From contig JAPPGZ010000045.1 of NCBI GenBank assembly GCA_028874905.1, forward strand, positions 1-64,000: DNA of 64,000 nt. The letters are read 5' to 3'. This stretch comes from Gemmatimonadota bacterium. GTDB taxonomy: Bacteria; Gemmatimonadota; Gemmatimonadetes; Longimicrobiales; Gaopeijiaceae. Positions 1 to 8,763 of the stretch are shown here, one piece after another (position 1 is the first letter of the stretch; every line of letters starts with the position of its first letter). The notes under the pieces were generated by a model. It did no database searches, had not been told where the DNA came from, and saw only the letters and a program-made list of their open reading frames with translations. A program made the translations under genes and the position numbers.

Positions 1-58
1 TGTCGAACATGCAACCACATTCACCGCAACAAGATGCGAAACTACAACCACATGCCGG

Positions 59-112
59 CCCGGCGCCTCGCCGGTCTCGGTGCTCGTGCGGGTTTGTCCG
101 CGGACTGCTAGA
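59..112. repeat. Dispersed intergenic repeat, copy A
   Basis: This stretch upstream of carA shares two exact blocks with positions 6081-6124: CCCGGCGCCTCGCCG, and 13 bases GCGGGTTTGTCCG, followed in both by a variant of GG-C-GCTAGA. Copy A has about 8 extra bases between the blocks. The first block contains a short inverted repeat, CGGCG-CCT-CGCCG. A degenerate piece of the second half recurs at 56183-56205. The function is unknown. A small intergenic repeat family or terminator-like element is possible. Confidence 0.5.
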
Positions 113-120
113 TTCCGGCA

Positions 121-1302
121 ATGCCCGCGCCAACAAAGTCCTCAAGCGATCGCGATTCCGTACGACCCGCCTACCTCCTGCTCGAGGACGGGCGCCGATT
201 CAGCGGCATTTCACTCGGTGCCCGCGGAACCGCAATCGGCGAGGTCGTTTTCAACACCTCCATGACCGGCTATCAAGAGGTGCTGACCGACCCGTCGTAC
301 GCGGGTCAGCTGGTCACCATGACCTACCCGCTGATCGGCAACTACGGGACCAACGACGAGGACGAAGAGTCCTCCCATCCGCAGGTGGCAGGCTTCATCG
401 TCCGGGAAGCGGCGCGGGCGCCCAGCTCCTGGCGCAGTCGCGAGACTCTGGACGGCTACCTCTGCAGCCACGGCATCGTGGGAATCCGCGATATCGACAC
501 GCGGGCGCTGACGCGCCATATCCGTAGCGAAGGAGCCATGCGCGGAGGGATCGTCCCGGGCGGGACCCCTCCCGAAGAATGCCTTGAGCAGATCCTCGCC
601 CACCCGACGATGGAGGGGCTCGATCTGGCGTGTGGCGTGTCGACGGAAAAGTCGTACGTCGTTCCGGCGGCCGGGCACGAGATGTACCACGTGGCGGCGT
701 TCGACTTCGGGGTCAAGGCCAGTTCTCCGCGCCTGCTCGCCGAGCGCGGGTGCCGGGTTACGGTATTGCCCGCCGAGTCCGGCAGCCGGGAAGTCCTCGC
801 GCTCGAGCCGGATGGCCTCTTCATCTCCAACGGACCGGGCGACCCGGCCGCCGTGCAGCGCGCCGCCGACACAATCCTCGAGGTTGCCGGGCGGGACATA
901 CCCGTCTTCGGGATCTGTCTCGGGCACCAGCTCATCGCCCGCGCGTTTGGAGGAGGCACGTTCAAGCTGCCCTTCGGGCACCACGGCGCGAACCACCCGG
1001 TCATGAACCGGGATCGGGGAACGGTCGAAATCACGTCGCAGAATCACGGCTTCGCGGTGCGGGGCGGGGAGGGGGACGCGGTCCCCGGCGCGCCCGACCT
1101 CAGGGTCACGCACTGGAACCTCTACGACAACACGGTGGCGGGCATCGCGCATGCCACTCTCCCGGTGATCGCGGTCCAGTACCATCCGGAGGCCGCTCCG
1201 GGCCCGCACGACAGCAGCTATCTGTTCGATGACTTCGTATCCATGATGAGCCCGCGCCGAAACCCGGTCGCAACATCCCCGAAAACAGCACAAAACTCTT
1301 GA
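121..1302 (+). CDS. carA: Carbamoyl-phosphate synthase small (glutaminase) subunit
   Basis: This subunit hydrolyses glutamine and passes ammonia to CarB for carbamoyl phosphate, which feeds pyrimidine and arginine synthesis. The 393-residue protein has the CarA N-terminal domain (FNTSMTGYQEVLTDPSY near residue 45) followed by a class I amidotransferase domain. The catalytic triad is visible as Cys266 in GICLGHQ and His355/Glu357 in YHPE. The FGHHGANHPV motif is typical of CarA. One small oddity is KASSPR where the family usually has KRNILR after the FDFGVK strand. carB is not adjacent, since the next gene encodes an HU-like protein. The ATG start has no strong Shine-Dalgarno sequence. Confidence 0.96.
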   Translation: MPAPTKSSSDRDSVRPAYLLLEDGRRFSGISLGARGTAIGEVVFNTSMTGYQEVLTDPSYAGQLVTMTYPLIGNYGTNDEDEESSHPQVAGFIVREAARAPSSWRSRETLDGYLCSHGIVGIRDIDTRALTRHIRSEGAMRGGIVPGGTPPEECLEQILAHPTMEGLDLACGVSTEKSYVVPAAGHEMYHVAAFDFGVKASSPRLLAERGCRVTVLPAESGSREVLALEPDGLFISNGPGDPAAVQRAADTILEVAGRDIPVFGICLGHQLIARAFGGGTFKLPFGHHGANHPVMNRDRGTVEITSQNHGFAVRGGEGDAVPGAPDLRVTHWNLYDNTVAGIAHATLPVIAVQYHPEAAPGPHDSSYLFDDFVSMMSPRRNPVATSPKTAQNS

Positions 1303-1436
1303 CGCTGCGGGTTCCGGTCGGTTACTTACCAACCGTTTCATATGGCAACGACTGAAGCGATTCCGGGTGAGTGTCCTCCAGTTCTGGCGGTGCGATCCAG
1401 CAAGCTTCTCGTCGAGCGGCTCCAGAGGAGAATCGA

Positions 1437-1742
1437 ATGACCAAGGCCGATCTCGTAGAGCAGGTGGCGGACGCGATAGGTCCGGGGATTACCAGGAAGG
1501 ACTGCGCGCTGGTGGTCGATGGATTCCTGAACGCCGTGAAGCAGGCGCTCGCCCAGGGTGAGGGAATCGAAATCCGCGGGTTCGGCACGTTCAAGGTGCG
1601 CCAGCGCAAAGCCCGCATGGCCCGCAACCCGAGAACGGGCGAAGCGGTCAGAGTCCCGGCGCGGACCTCGCCGGTCTTCAAGCCGTCCAAGCACTTCCGT
1701 GCCCAGGTTGGCCGGTTGGACGCGGGCGATGGATCCGGATAG
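1437..1742 (+). CDS. HU/IHF-family DNA-binding protein
   Basis: This is a 101-residue nucleoid protein of the HU/IHF family. It begins with the helical dimerisation segment MTKADLVEQVADAIG and continues into the beta-arm signature GFGTFKVRQRKARMARNP, which ends in RTGEAVRVPA and VFKPSK. The family bends DNA as a dimer. The start is set by GAGGAG six bases upstream of this ATG. An in-frame upstream start would add about 22 residues without family similarity. The sequence does not settle whether it behaves as HU or as an IHF subunit. Confidence 0.93.
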   Translation: MTKADLVEQVADAIGPGITRKDCALVVDGFLNAVKQALAQGEGIEIRGFGTFKVRQRKARMARNPRTGEAVRVPARTSPVFKPSKHFRAQVGRLDAGDGSG

Positions 1743-1808
1743 CCAGCGATCGCTCTGTCAGGCCCTCGTTGCGACGCCCGAGAACGCGTGAACCGCTGAC
1801 GCACTACA

Positions 1809-2054
1809 ATGAGAGTGAAGGTTCTGCTGTTCGCCGCTCACCGCGAGCTGGTTGGTCAGGCGGATACGGTCGCGGCCCTGCCGGAGGGGGCAACCGTCGA
1901 GGTGCTGATTGCGGAGTTGAAGGCGCGCGGAGGCGGTTGGGCGCGGCTGCCCGTGCGGCCTGCGGTGGCGGTGAACCACAAGTACGCCGGTAGCGACACC
2001 ATGTTGGAGGACGGGGACGAGGTGGCGCTGATTCCCCCGGTCGCAGGCGGCTAG
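1809..2054 (+). CDS. moaD: Molybdopterin synthase sulfur-carrier subunit MoaD
   Basis: The 81-residue ubiquitin-like protein (MoaD/ThiS fold) ends in the diagnostic Gly-Gly (PPVAGG), which is adenylated and thiocarboxylated so that MoaE can transfer sulfur to precursor Z. The segment LEDGDEVALIPPVAGG matches the family C terminus. It sits 15 bases upstream of moaE and in the same operon as moaA, so together they cover molybdopterin formation. moaC and an adenylyltransferase (MoeB) are not seen in this window. Confidence 0.93.
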   Translation: MRVKVLLFAAHRELVGQADTVAALPEGATVEVLIAELKARGGGWARLPVRPAVAVNHKYAGSDTMLEDGDEVALIPPVAGG

Positions 2055-2069
2055 CGAGGGGAGGTCAGG

Positions 2070-2516
2070 GTGATCTGGAGCGACGTGACGACCGACCCCA
2101 TCGATCCCGGGACGGTCTTGAAGCGCGTGGGCGCGCCCGGAGACGGCGCGGCGGCCCTCTTCGTGGGCATGGTACGCAACTCGAACGAAGGCCGCCCGGT
2201 CGGCGGAATGGAGTATGAGGGCTACCGGGACATGGCCCGGGACCAGTTGGCGGCCATCGCGGCGGAGGCTGCGCAGCAGGCGGACAGCGACCGCGTGGCA
2301 GTGGTTCACCGGCTGGGGGAACTGGCGATCGGCGAGGTTAGCGTGGCCATCGCGGTGTCCTCACCTCACCGGGCGGAGGCCTTCCGCGCGGCGCGCTACG
2401 TGATCGAGGAAATCAAGAAGCGTCTTCCCATATGGAAGCGGGAACGCTATCTAGATGGGGAGGAGGTGTGGCTGGAGGGGCATCTTCCGGTGACAGGGAT
2501 CGAGGGCACCCGGTGA
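2070..2516 (+). CDS. moaE: Molybdopterin synthase catalytic subunit MoaE
   Basis: This large subunit of molybdopterin synthase uses MoaD thiocarboxylate to make the dithiolene of molybdopterin. The 148-residue protein shows the family signatures VVHRLGELAIGEVSV and, near the C terminus, the lysine-rich active-site segment EEIKKRLPIWKRE. The start is a GTG preceded by AGGGGAGG at 2057-2064. It is followed by moaA in the same direction. The gene order moaD-moaE-moaA supports the assignment. Confidence 0.95.
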   Translation: MIWSDVTTDPIDPGTVLKRVGAPGDGAAALFVGMVRNSNEGRPVGGMEYEGYRDMARDQLAAIAAEAAQQADSDRVAVVHRLGELAIGEVSVAIAVSSPHRAEAFRAARYVIEEIKKRLPIWKRERYLDGEEVWLEGHLPVTGIEGTR

Positions 2517-2566
2517 AACACAGCGTGCGGTCGCACAGGTCTTCCTCCGGCAAGGAGGCCCGGGCA

Positions 2567-3547
2567 ATGGTGGACGGCTTCGGACGCCATATCGAGTACC
2601 TGCGCATTTCCGTCACGGACAAGTGCAACCTGCGCTGCGTCTACTGCATGCCGGAGGAAGGTCTTCCCTGGCTTCGGCGCGCCGAAATCCTGACCTACGA
2701 GGAGATCACGGATGTGGTGCGCGTGATGGCGCGCATGGGTCTCAGGAGACTCCGGCTGACCGGTGGCGAGCCGCTGGTCCGGAAGGACCTGCCGCGCCTC
2801 GTCGAAATGCTGGCGGCGGTCCCCGGGATCGAGGACATCGCCCTTTCGACCAACGCCGTGCTCCTCGCCCCCGTCGCCAGTCGTCTGCGGGACGCGGGGG
2901 TGAGCCGCGTGAACATCTCGCTGGATTCCCTCCGGCCGGAGCGGGCGGACGCCATCGCGCGCCGCCCGGGAACCCTGGCGAGAGTGTTGGAGGGACTCGA
3001 CGCGGCGCACGCCGTGGGATTTGATCCGATCAAGATCAACGTCGTGCTCATGCACGGCGAGAACGACGACGAGGTGGCCGACTTCGCCGAGTTGTCGCGC
3101 AAACGGCCGCTTCATGTCCGGTTTATCGAGGTCATGCCCACGGAGTCCAACCTGGAGTTGAGCGCCTCCGGATTCCTTTCCTGCGACGAAGCGCTGTCCC
3201 GCGTGCGCGAGGTGGATGCCCTCGAACCGGTACCCGGTCCCCCCGGCAACGGCCCCGCAACGTATTTCAGCTTCCCCGGGGCTCAGGGCACCATCGGCGT
3301 CATTACGCCCATGAGCCACAACTTCTGTGACCGCTGCAACCGGATGCGCCTGACGGCCGACGGCCAGTTGCGCCCCTGTCTGTTCGGTACGATCCAGACC
3401 CCGTTGCGCGACGCGCTGAGGCGGGGGGATGCGCTGGAGCCGCTGATCAACGAGACGCTCCGGATCAAGCCCGAGAAGCACCTGCTGGTGCAGGGGTCGT
3501 CGGAGGGATCCGGAGGACTCATCGCCCTCTCACAGACGGGCGGATGA
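2567..3547 (+). CDS. moaA: GTP 3',8-cyclase MoaA (radical SAM)
   Basis: MoaA carries out the radical-SAM first step of molybdenum-cofactor synthesis, converting GTP to 3',8-cyclo-dihydro-GTP. The 326-residue protein has the radical SAM cluster CNLRCVYC (Cys20, 24, 27). It also has the C-terminal second-cluster motif CDRCNRMRLTADGQLRPCLF, and it ends in the family's Gly-Gly tail (QTGG). I chose this ATG because AAGGAGG lies eight bases upstream and the length then fits the family. A GTG at 2513 overlapping the moaE stop is the alternative and would add 18 residues. Confidence 0.96.
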   Translation: MVDGFGRHIEYLRISVTDKCNLRCVYCMPEEGLPWLRRAEILTYEEITDVVRVMARMGLRRLRLTGGEPLVRKDLPRLVEMLAAVPGIEDIALSTNAVLLAPVASRLRDAGVSRVNISLDSLRPERADAIARRPGTLARVLEGLDAAHAVGFDPIKINVVLMHGENDDEVADFAELSRKRPLHVRFIEVMPTESNLELSASGFLSCDEALSRVREVDALEPVPGPPGNGPATYFSFPGAQGTIGVITPMSHNFCDRCNRMRLTADGQLRPCLFGTIQTPLRDALRRGDALEPLINETLRIKPEKHLLVQGSSEGSGGLIALSQTGG

Positions 3548-3601
3548 AGCGAATCCGACCTCCTTGCAGTGCCGATTCAACAACCATGGAGAAGCCATAG
3601 C

Positions 3602-4525
3602 ATGGCCGGAAAAATCACCGTCGTAGGCGCAGGGCACGTAGGCGAAGTGTGCGCCCAGCGCCTTGCAGAGAAGGAGCTGTGCCGGGAAGTCGTACTGATC
3701 GACATCATCGAAGGGATCCCGCAGGGCAAGGGGCTCGACCAGTGGGAGAGCGCGCCCGTGGAGGGGTTCGACACGCGTGTGACCGGGGCGAACGGCTACG
3801 GCCCCGCCGAGGGGTCGGACCTGTTCATCGTCACCGCGGGAATCGCGCGCAAGCCGGGAATGAGCCGTGACGACCTGCTGCGCACCAACGCGGGGATCGT
3901 GCGTTCGGTCAGCGAACAGATTGCCCGGGTCGCGCCCGAGGCGGTCGTGATTGTCGTGTCCAACCCCCTCGATGTCATGGCGTACGTGGCCAAGGAGGCC
4001 ACCGGGTTTCCGCGCGAGCGCGTGGTCGGCATGGCGGGGGTTCTCGATACGGCCCGCTTCCGCTCATTCATCGCGCTGGAACTCGACGTGAGCGTCGAGG
4101 ATGTCCAGGCGATGGTCCTCGGTGGTCACGGCGACACGATGGTGCCGCTGGTGTCGTACACGACCGTGAGCGGGATTCCCGTGTCGCACCTCATCCCGCG
4201 CGACCGCCTTGACGCGCTGATCGAGCGGACCCGCAACGGAGGCGCCGAGATCGTAGGGTACCTGAAGACCGGGAGCGCCTACTACGCGCCCTCGGCGGCG
4301 GCGGTTCAGATGGCGGAGGCCATCGTCAGGGACAAGCGCCGGATCCTGCCCGCGGCAGCCTATCTCGAAGGCGAGTACGGGCACGACGGGATCTACCTGG
4401 GCGTGCCGTGCAAGCTGGGCGAGGGCGGGCTCCAGGAGGTGATCGAGGTGCCGCTGAGCGATGCCGAGGCGGCGGCGCTGGCGAAGAGCGCGGACCATGT
4501 GCGGGGGACGATGGCGCACCTGTAG
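3602..4525 (+). CDS. mdh: Malate dehydrogenase (LDH-like type)
   Basis: The enzyme interconverts malate and oxaloacetate using NAD in the TCA cycle. The 307-residue protein has the Rossmann motif GAGHVGE at its N terminus. The loop ARKPGMSR carries an arginine at the substrate-selecting position that marks malate rather than lactate dehydrogenases. The catalytic His lies in [10 protein letters not shown] around residue 175. The ATG start follows GGAGA. It belongs to the LDH-like branch and not to the E. coli type. The gene converges on the exported-protein gene downstream, with only about 35 bases between them. Confidence 0.95.
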   Translation: MAGKITVVGAGHVGEVCAQRLAEKELCREVVLIDIIEGIPQGKGLDQWESAPVEGFDTRVTGANGYGPAEGSDLFIVTAGIARKPGMSRDDLLRTNAGIVRSVSEQIARVAPEAVVIVVSNPLDVMAYVAKEATGFPRERVVGMAGVLDTARFRSFIALELDVSVEDVQAMVLGGHGDTMVPLVSYTTVSGIPVSHLIPRDRLDALIERTRNGGAEIVGYLKTGSAYYAPSAAAVQMAEAIVRDKRRILPAAAYLEGEYGHDGIYLGVPCKLGEGGLQEVIEVPLSDAEAAALAKSADHVRGTMAHL

Positions 4526-4560
4526 GACGGGCCGGCTGCGCCGGACGGTCCTGGCCGGCG

Positions 4561-5370
4561 TCAGGGCCGGCTGAAGATTGCCGGATCCACCTCCGGGTTC
4601 AGCACGAAGTCGGACGTCACCAGCACCTTCCATATCCTGTCGTCCGCGTTGACGTGCACGCGCCGGCCGGTGAAGACGTAGCCGTCCACTTCCTGAACGT
4701 CCTCCCAGTACGTGCGGCTTATGTTCCGGCGCCCCTCTTCGCGGTAGCCGATCGACACCGGCATCGCGCGGCCTTCCTCGAAGACATAGAACCAGGTGTC
4801 GCTGTGGTCGCCCACGCCTTCCCCGAAGGTTACCCGCACCAGGTGCCGCCCGGCCTCGTCCGTGCCGTCGTAGTGCAGGAAGACGCCGGGGTCCTTCAGC
4901 TTGAACGGCAGGCCGATCCAGTAGAAGACATCGCCGGACACGTAGCGCGCCTCGTCATAGTCCTTGTCTCCGGGCCCCAGGGTTTCCCCGTTCATGGCCG
5001 CCCACTGCCGCACGCCGTCGAAGCCGTGCTGGATGAAGTCGTTGCCCTCCCAGCGTTCGATCCGGGCGGCCTGACCGGTCTCGAGCCGCGCGATCGTGAC
5101 ATAGCGCGGCCGGGCACGCTGCAACCGCCCGCTCGCGGGGTCCCAGATCTCGGTGGTGAGGGTGTAGGAGGCGCTGCGGAGCCTCCAGTACGTCTCCATG
5201 CCGCCGAGCGCTTCGATCCAGGCGTCCACGAGGGCTTCGGCGGTCTCGTCGCTCGCCTTCAGTGGGGTTGCGCGAGCCGTGCCGGCGTCCGGCGGCGACG
5301 CCGGTGCCGCCCACGCAGCCGCTACCAGTACGGCTGCCGCGAGCGCCAACGTCCGTGGCAGTTTCGCCAT
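4561..5370 (-). CDS. Exported protein of unknown function
   Basis: The 269-residue protein has an N-terminal signal peptide (MAKLPRTLALAAAVLVAAAW, then Ala-rich) and no further membrane segment, so it is probably periplasmic. The body is rich in Trp, Tyr and beta-strand-like segments such as RYVTIARLETGQAARIERW and VFYWIGLPFKLKDPG. This recalls LolA-like or related all-beta exported proteins (DUF6503-type), but I cannot name the family firmly. The start is fixed by AAGGAGGT ahead of this ATG. It is a single gene, divergent from the FKBP-type lipoprotein. Confidence 0.8.
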   Translation of the reverse strand: MAKLPRTLALAAAVLVAAAWAAPASPPDAGTARATPLKASDETAEALVDAWIEALGGMETYWRLRSASYTLTTEIWDPASGRLQRARPRYVTIARLETGQAARIERWEGNDFIQHGFDGVRQWAAMNGETLGPGDKDYDEARYVSGDVFYWIGLPFKLKDPGVFLHYDGTDEAGRHLVRVTFGEGVGDHSDTWFYVFEEGRAMPVSIGYREEGRRNISRTYWEDVQEVDGYVFTGRRVHVNADDRIWKVLVTSDFVLNPEVDPAIFSRP

Positions 5371-5510
5371 CGTCGTGCTACCTCCTTCTCTCAAGTACCG
5401 CAGCCTGTCCGACGGGGACTTGCCCGGACAGCCGGCCCTAGGCAGTGTACGTCCGTGCGACCCCCGCCGAGGCGGAAGTGCAAGGTCCCTTCGACTTACG
5501 TGAATATGAT

Positions 5511-6080
5511 ATGCAATCGCGCGCCGTCGCGCGCCTCCCGGCCGGGACCGGACCCGGAACCTTGAGGGGCTGGATGGCCGCCCTGGCCGCCGTCGCCGGA
5601 GTCTTCGGCTGTGGCGGTGAGATCACGTTGGAACCGGAACCGCCCGACATCGCTTCCCTGGTCTTCGCCCCCGAACTCGGCGTCGATCTGTCGCAGATGA
5701 TGCTGCTCGGGTCCGGGCTCTATGTCCGCGACCTGGTCGCGGGCGACGGCGAACGGGCTGGCCAGCAGCTGGGCGTCCGCTTCAACTACCGCGGTTGGCT
5801 GCATGACGGGACGCCCGTGGACCAGGGCATCTACCCGGCGAACGAATTCTCGCCCGGCGCGTTCGTGAATCCGTTCGACGGAGAGGTGTACTACCAGGTC
5901 GGCAGCGGCCAGACGATCGCCGCGTGGGATCTGGGCCTTGACGGGATGCGCGTGGGGGGCACACGTCAACTGGTGGTCCCGCCCCGTCTTGCCTACGGGG
6001 CCATCGGATCGCCGGACGGGCGCGTACCGGGAAACGCGGTGCTGGTGTACGTATTCGAACTGCTGGCGGTGGAGCCGTAG
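5511..6080 (+). CDS. FKBP-type peptidyl-prolyl isomerase, lipoprotein
   Basis: The protein is predicted to catalyse proline cis-trans isomerisation in the periplasm as a folding helper. A basic N terminus and a hydrophobic stretch end in the lipobox-like VFGC (Cys34). After a linker, an FKBP domain runs from about residue 70 to the end. Its landmarks are VRFNYRGWLHDGTPVDQ, QTIAAWDLGLDGMRVGG and PPRLAYGA, and it closes with VLVYVFELLAV. A second possible start is the ATG at 5574, just after GAGGGG, which would leave a very short signal. A TATGAT box directly abuts the chosen ATG, so the true start is uncertain. Confidence 0.87.
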   Translation: MQSRAVARLPAGTGPGTLRGWMAALAAVAGVFGCGGEITLEPEPPDIASLVFAPELGVDLSQMMLLGSGLYVRDLVAGDGERAGQQLGVRFNYRGWLHDGTPVDQGIYPANEFSPGAFVNPFDGEVYYQVGSGQTIAAWDLGLDGMRVGGTRQLVVPPRLAYGAIGSPDGRVPGNAVLVYVFELLAVEP

Positions 6081-6124
6081 CCCGGCGCCTCGCCGCTCTC
6101 GCGGGTTTGTCCGAGGCCGCTAGA
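6081..6124. repeat. Dispersed intergenic repeat, copy B
   Basis: This is the partner of the repeat at 59-112. It fills the gap between the convergent FKBP and dcd genes, starting right after the FKBP stop codon and ending over the dcd stop (CTAGA). Two blocks are identical to copy A (15 and 13 bases). The position between two convergent stops suggests a bidirectional transcription-end or insertion-tolerant element. Confidence 0.5.
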
Positions 6125-6674
6125 GCTTGGGCAGCGTCACGCCCACCTGACCCTGGTACTTGCCGCTGCGGTCCGCGTAGGCGACCTCCGGTGGCTCGTC
6201 ACCCTGGAAGAAGACGAGCTGGGCGATGCCCTCACCCCCGTAGATTCTCGCTGGAAGCGGGGTCGTGTTCGATATCTCGAGCGTCAGGAACCCCTCCCAG
6301 GTGGGTTCGAGCGGCGTCACGTTGACGATGATCCCGCAGCGTGCGTACGTGCTCTTTCCCACGCACAGCACGAGCACGTCCCGCGGGATGCGGAAGTATT
6401 CCACGGTGCGCGCCAGTGCGAAGGAGTTGGGCGGAATGATGCAGTCCCCGCCCTTCACGTCGACGAACGAGCGCTCGTCGAATTCCTTGGGGTCGACAAC
6501 GAGATTGTGGACGTTGGTGAAGACCTTGAACTCGGGTGCGACGCGGATGTCGTAGCCGAAGGATGAGAGCCCGTATGAAATGCTGCCGTTCCTGACCTGT
6601 TCGGACTCGAAAGGATCGATCATGCGGTGTTCGAGGGCCATTCTGCGTATCCAGCGGTCGCTCTTGACGGGCAT
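6120..6674 (-). CDS. dcd: dCTP deaminase
   Basis: The enzyme deaminates dCTP to dUTP for thymidylate synthesis. The 184-residue length and the motifs fit the family: [13 protein letters not shown] near the N terminus, [19 protein letters not shown], and [18 protein letters not shown] with the catalytic Glu. The C terminus is [15 protein letters not shown] start at MPVKSDRWI because longer in-frame versions add non-homologous sequence. Whether it also hydrolyses dUTP, as bifunctional homologues do, cannot be told by eye. It is divergent from the nuo operon across a 322-base gap. Confidence 0.95.
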   Translation of the reverse strand: MPVKSDRWIRRMALEHRMIDPFESEQVRNGSISYGLSSFGYDIRVAPEFKVFTNVHNLVVDPKEFDERSFVDVKGGDCIIPPNSFALARTVEYFRIPRDVLVLCVGKSTYARCGIIVNVTPLEPTWEGFLTLEISNTTPLPARIYGGEGIAQLVFFQGDEPPEVAYADRSGKYQGQVGVTLPKL

Positions 6675-6837
6675 GGGGGTCTTCTGGTGGCCGATGGTGT
6701 GCCGGATCCGGGCGTGGCTGACGCCGGAGCCGCGGGAACAGGGCGAAGTGGTGGGTGACGGGAAGATAGAGAGAGGGGGGCGGGGCGCCAAGCCGGGCGG
6801 GTCCGGCCCGCCCGGATCACGGACGACCGGCGTCCGC

Positions 6838-6866
6838 TTGAATCCCCGGGGCTTCCCCCGTATCTT
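6838..6866 (+). promoter_or_regulatory. Predicted sigma-70-type promoter of the nuo operon
   Basis: TTGAAT at 6838-6843 and TATCTT at 6861-6866 are separated by 17 bases, with four of six matches to each consensus box. Transcription would start near 6873. It is the best promoter match in the dcd/nuo gap and points into the 14-gene nuo operon. Confidence 0.55.
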
Positions 6867-6885
6867 TCAGCCTTGATCCGAGAGT

Positions 6886-6903
6886 TCGTGAAAAATTTCA
6901 CAA
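6886..6903. promoter_or_regulatory. Rex-like operator upstream of nuoA
   Basis: TCGTGAAAAATTTCACAA matches the known Rex consensus TTGTGAA-N4-TTCACAA at 13 of 14 defined positions (C for T at position 2). Rex is a repressor that leaves DNA when NADH is high, and nuo is a known Rex target in other bacteria such as Streptomyces. The site lies about 13-30 bases downstream of the predicted transcription start, a position suited to repression. No rex gene is in the window. Confidence 0.6.
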
Positions 6904-6996
6904 GCTTTCGGGTTGCGAGGCACCCGTGGCGGGCGGCCTGGCGAGGCCGGACACTGCGGGCGCGGGTAACCAAGACCGGGAGGGCCTTCAGTCAGC

Positions 6997-7353
6997 ATGG
7001 CGAAGTCCTATATTCCGCTGCTGATCATCCTGGGCGTTACGGTTGTGAACGCCGTCGGGATGGCTGCCGCCTCCCACATCCTCAATCCCCGCCGCCCGAC
7101 CCCCCAGAAGGCGATGCCCTACGAGTCGGGAATGATCCCGCTCGGCGATACGCGCACCCGCTTCTCGATCAAGTTCTACATGGTGGCGATCAGCTTCATC
7201 GTGTTTGACCTCGAGACCATCTTCCTCGTGCCCTGGGCCGTGCGGGTAAGGGAACTGGGGTGGGGACCGTTCGTGGCTGTGTTCCTGTTCGTGGTCGTCC
7301 TCGCTGTCGGACTGGTCTACGAATGGAAGAAAGGCGGTTTGGAATGGGACTAG
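6997..7353 (+). CDS. nuoA: NADH-quinone oxidoreductase subunit A
   Basis: This small membrane subunit belongs to the quinone-module junction of complex I. Its 118 residues contain three hydrophobic segments and the family motifs [20 protein letters not shown] and [15 protein letters not shown]. It is the first gene of the operon nuoA-N. The nuoB start lies inside its last codons, a 10-base overlap that suggests coupled translation. Confidence 0.97.
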   Translation: MAKSYIPLLIILGVTVVNAVGMAAASHILNPRRPTPQKAMPYESGMIPLGDTRTRFSIKFYMVAISFIVFDLETIFLVPWAVRVRELGWGPFVAVFLFVVVLAVGLVYEWKKGGLEWD

Positions 7354-7997
7354 ACAAACCTGGCATACTGGGCTCGGGGACGCCCACGTTCCTTACCACG
7401 CGACTTGATTTCGTGGTTAACTGGGCACGCCGCAACTCGTTGTGGCCCATGCCTTTCGGTACCGCGTGCTGCGCGATCGAAATGATGGCGTCCGCGGCGA
7501 GCAACTACGATCTGGCACGTTTCGGCATGGAGCGAATGTCCTTCAGTCCGCGTCAGGCCGACGTGCTGATCTGCGCGGGGCGGGTGCCGTACAAGCTCGC
7601 CCCTGTGCTGCGGCGCATCTGGGACCAGATGATGCAGCCCAAATGGTGTATCTCGATGGGGGCCTGTGCCTCGTCGGGCGGCGTCTTCGACGTGTACTCG
7701 ATGGTTCAGGGGATCGACACGATCGTGCCGGTCGATGTCTACATCCCCGGGTGCCCGCCCCGGCCCGAGGGCCTGATCTACGGCCTGATGATGGTGCAGG
7801 AGAAGATCCGGGGCGAGAGTCTGGCCAATCACGCGGCGCTGCGGGCCGAGGATCCCCTGGCCGCCGGACGTCCGCGCGCCGGCGACGAGGAAGTCTCCGA
7901 CCTGACCGGGCCCTTCGGCAATTCGACCCAGCAGAACCGGGTGAGCGGACTCGTGGAGACCGACGCCATCGGTCGTGGCGAGGATCGACTCCCCTGA
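7344..7997 (+). CDS. nuoB: NADH-quinone oxidoreductase subunit B
   Basis: NuoB carries the N2 [4Fe-4S] cluster that reduces quinone in complex I. The cluster region is visible as [10 protein letters not shown], then [12 protein letters not shown] and [11 protein letters not shown]. The 217-residue protein has a C-terminal tail of some 50 polar residues past the conserved core. The start MGLDKPG overlaps nuoA. Longer in-frame starts are not homologous. Confidence 0.97.
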   Translation: MGLDKPGILGSGTPTFLTTRLDFVVNWARRNSLWPMPFGTACCAIEMMASAASNYDLARFGMERMSFSPRQADVLICAGRVPYKLAPVLRRIWDQMMQPKWCISMGACASSGGVFDVYSMVQGIDTIVPVDVYIPGCPPRPEGLIYGLMMVQEKIRGESLANHAALRAEDPLAAGRPRAGDEEVSDLTGPFGNSTQQNRVSGLVETDAIGRGEDRLP

Positions 7998-8040
7998 AGA
8001 CGCGCATGTCGTCCGGTCGTCCCCGGCGCGAGGGCACGCG

Positions 8041-8763
8041 ATGACGCGTGAATCGGTGCCGGAGCCGTCCCTGTCCGGATTCGACCTTGTCGCTGCCGGC
8101 CCCGGGCAGGGCCGCGAGCAGAGCGCGCCGGCGACGGCGGCAGAGAATGTCGCGCCCGGCAACCCGTCCGTAACGGCTCTGCGCGAGCACTTTGCCGAAG
8201 CGGTGTTCCGGAACCGCATCTGCGCCGGCGACGAGGACGTCGTCTACGTCGACCCGGAGCGGATCACCGACATTCTCGGCTGGCTCCACGACGACGCGGA
8301 GCAGCACTACGATCATCTGGCCGACGTCACGGCGGTCGACTACGGCGGCGGCAGGCCGCTGGAGGTCGTCTACCAGCTGTGGTCGATCCCGCACCGCGCC
8401 GCGTTGCGCGTCAAGTGCGAACTGCCTCTCGACGGCCTCGCGATCGACAGCGTGACGGGCATCTGGGCCGGGGCCAACTGGCTGGAACGCGAGGTGTACG
8501 ACCTCTTCGGCATCCATTTCAACGGACATCCGGACCTTCGGCGCATCCTGATGCCCGACAACTATGCCGAGGGCCATCCGCTGCGCAAGGATTTCCCGTT
8601 GCGCGGCCGGTTCTCGCGTGCCGAGCAGACCCGTCGGGCGCTGACCCAGGACCCGGAGGACTACTACGTACCCGGCGAGATTGCCGAGCGCGTGCCGCAG
8701 GTCGTCGAGGGGGCTGCGGGCACCGGCGCCGAAGGGGGAGGCGCGGGAGGGGACGATGTCTGA
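8041..8763 (+). CDS. nuoC: NADH-quinone oxidoreductase subunit C
   Basis: This is the 30-kDa subunit of the peripheral arm of complex I. The family core spans roughly residues 50-200 and includes [13 protein letters not shown], the signature [19 protein letters not shown] and [20 protein letters not shown]. The first 50 residues are low-complexity and not conserved, so the exact start is uncertain. The chosen ATG is 43 bases after nuoB. The end overlaps the nuoD start by 8 bases. Confidence 0.95.
   Translation: MTRESVPEPSLSGFDLVAAGPGQGREQSAPATAAENVAPGNPSVTALREHFAEAVFRNRICAGDEDVVYVDPERITDILGWLHDDAEQHYDHLADVTAVDYGGGRPLEVVYQLWSIPHRAALRVKCELPLDGLAIDSVTGIWAGANWLEREVYDLFGIHFNGHPDLRRILMPDNYAEGHPLRKDFPLRGRFSRAEQTRRALTQDPEDYYVPGEIAERVPQVVEGAAGTGAEGGGAGGDDV

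Larger units (their letters stand above)
6675..6996. other. Divergent dcd/nuo intergenic region
   Basis: These 322 bases separate dcd (minus strand) from nuoA (plus strand) and hold no convincing gene. The right half carries a promoter (6838-6866) and a Rex-like operator (6886-6903). About 120 bases of untranslated leader then run to the nuoA ATG. The left half is very GC-rich, and I see no clear dcd promoter there. Confidence 0.7.

Noticed and set aside
1299-1328. TTGACG near the end of carA as a promoter for the HU-like gene
   Set aside because: The bases 16-18 downstream (GTTACT, TTACTT, TACTTA) match the -10 box poorly, so I did not list it.
4526-4560. GC-rich hairpins between mdh and the convergent exported-protein gene
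   Set aside because: Stems are only about 5 bp with no T-run. In such GC-rich sequence they are not distinguishable from chance.
5505-5510. TATGAT directly before the ATG of the FKBP-type lipoprotein
   Set aside because: There is no -35 box, and it would place the transcription start inside the gene. I noted it only as a reason for doubt about the start codon.
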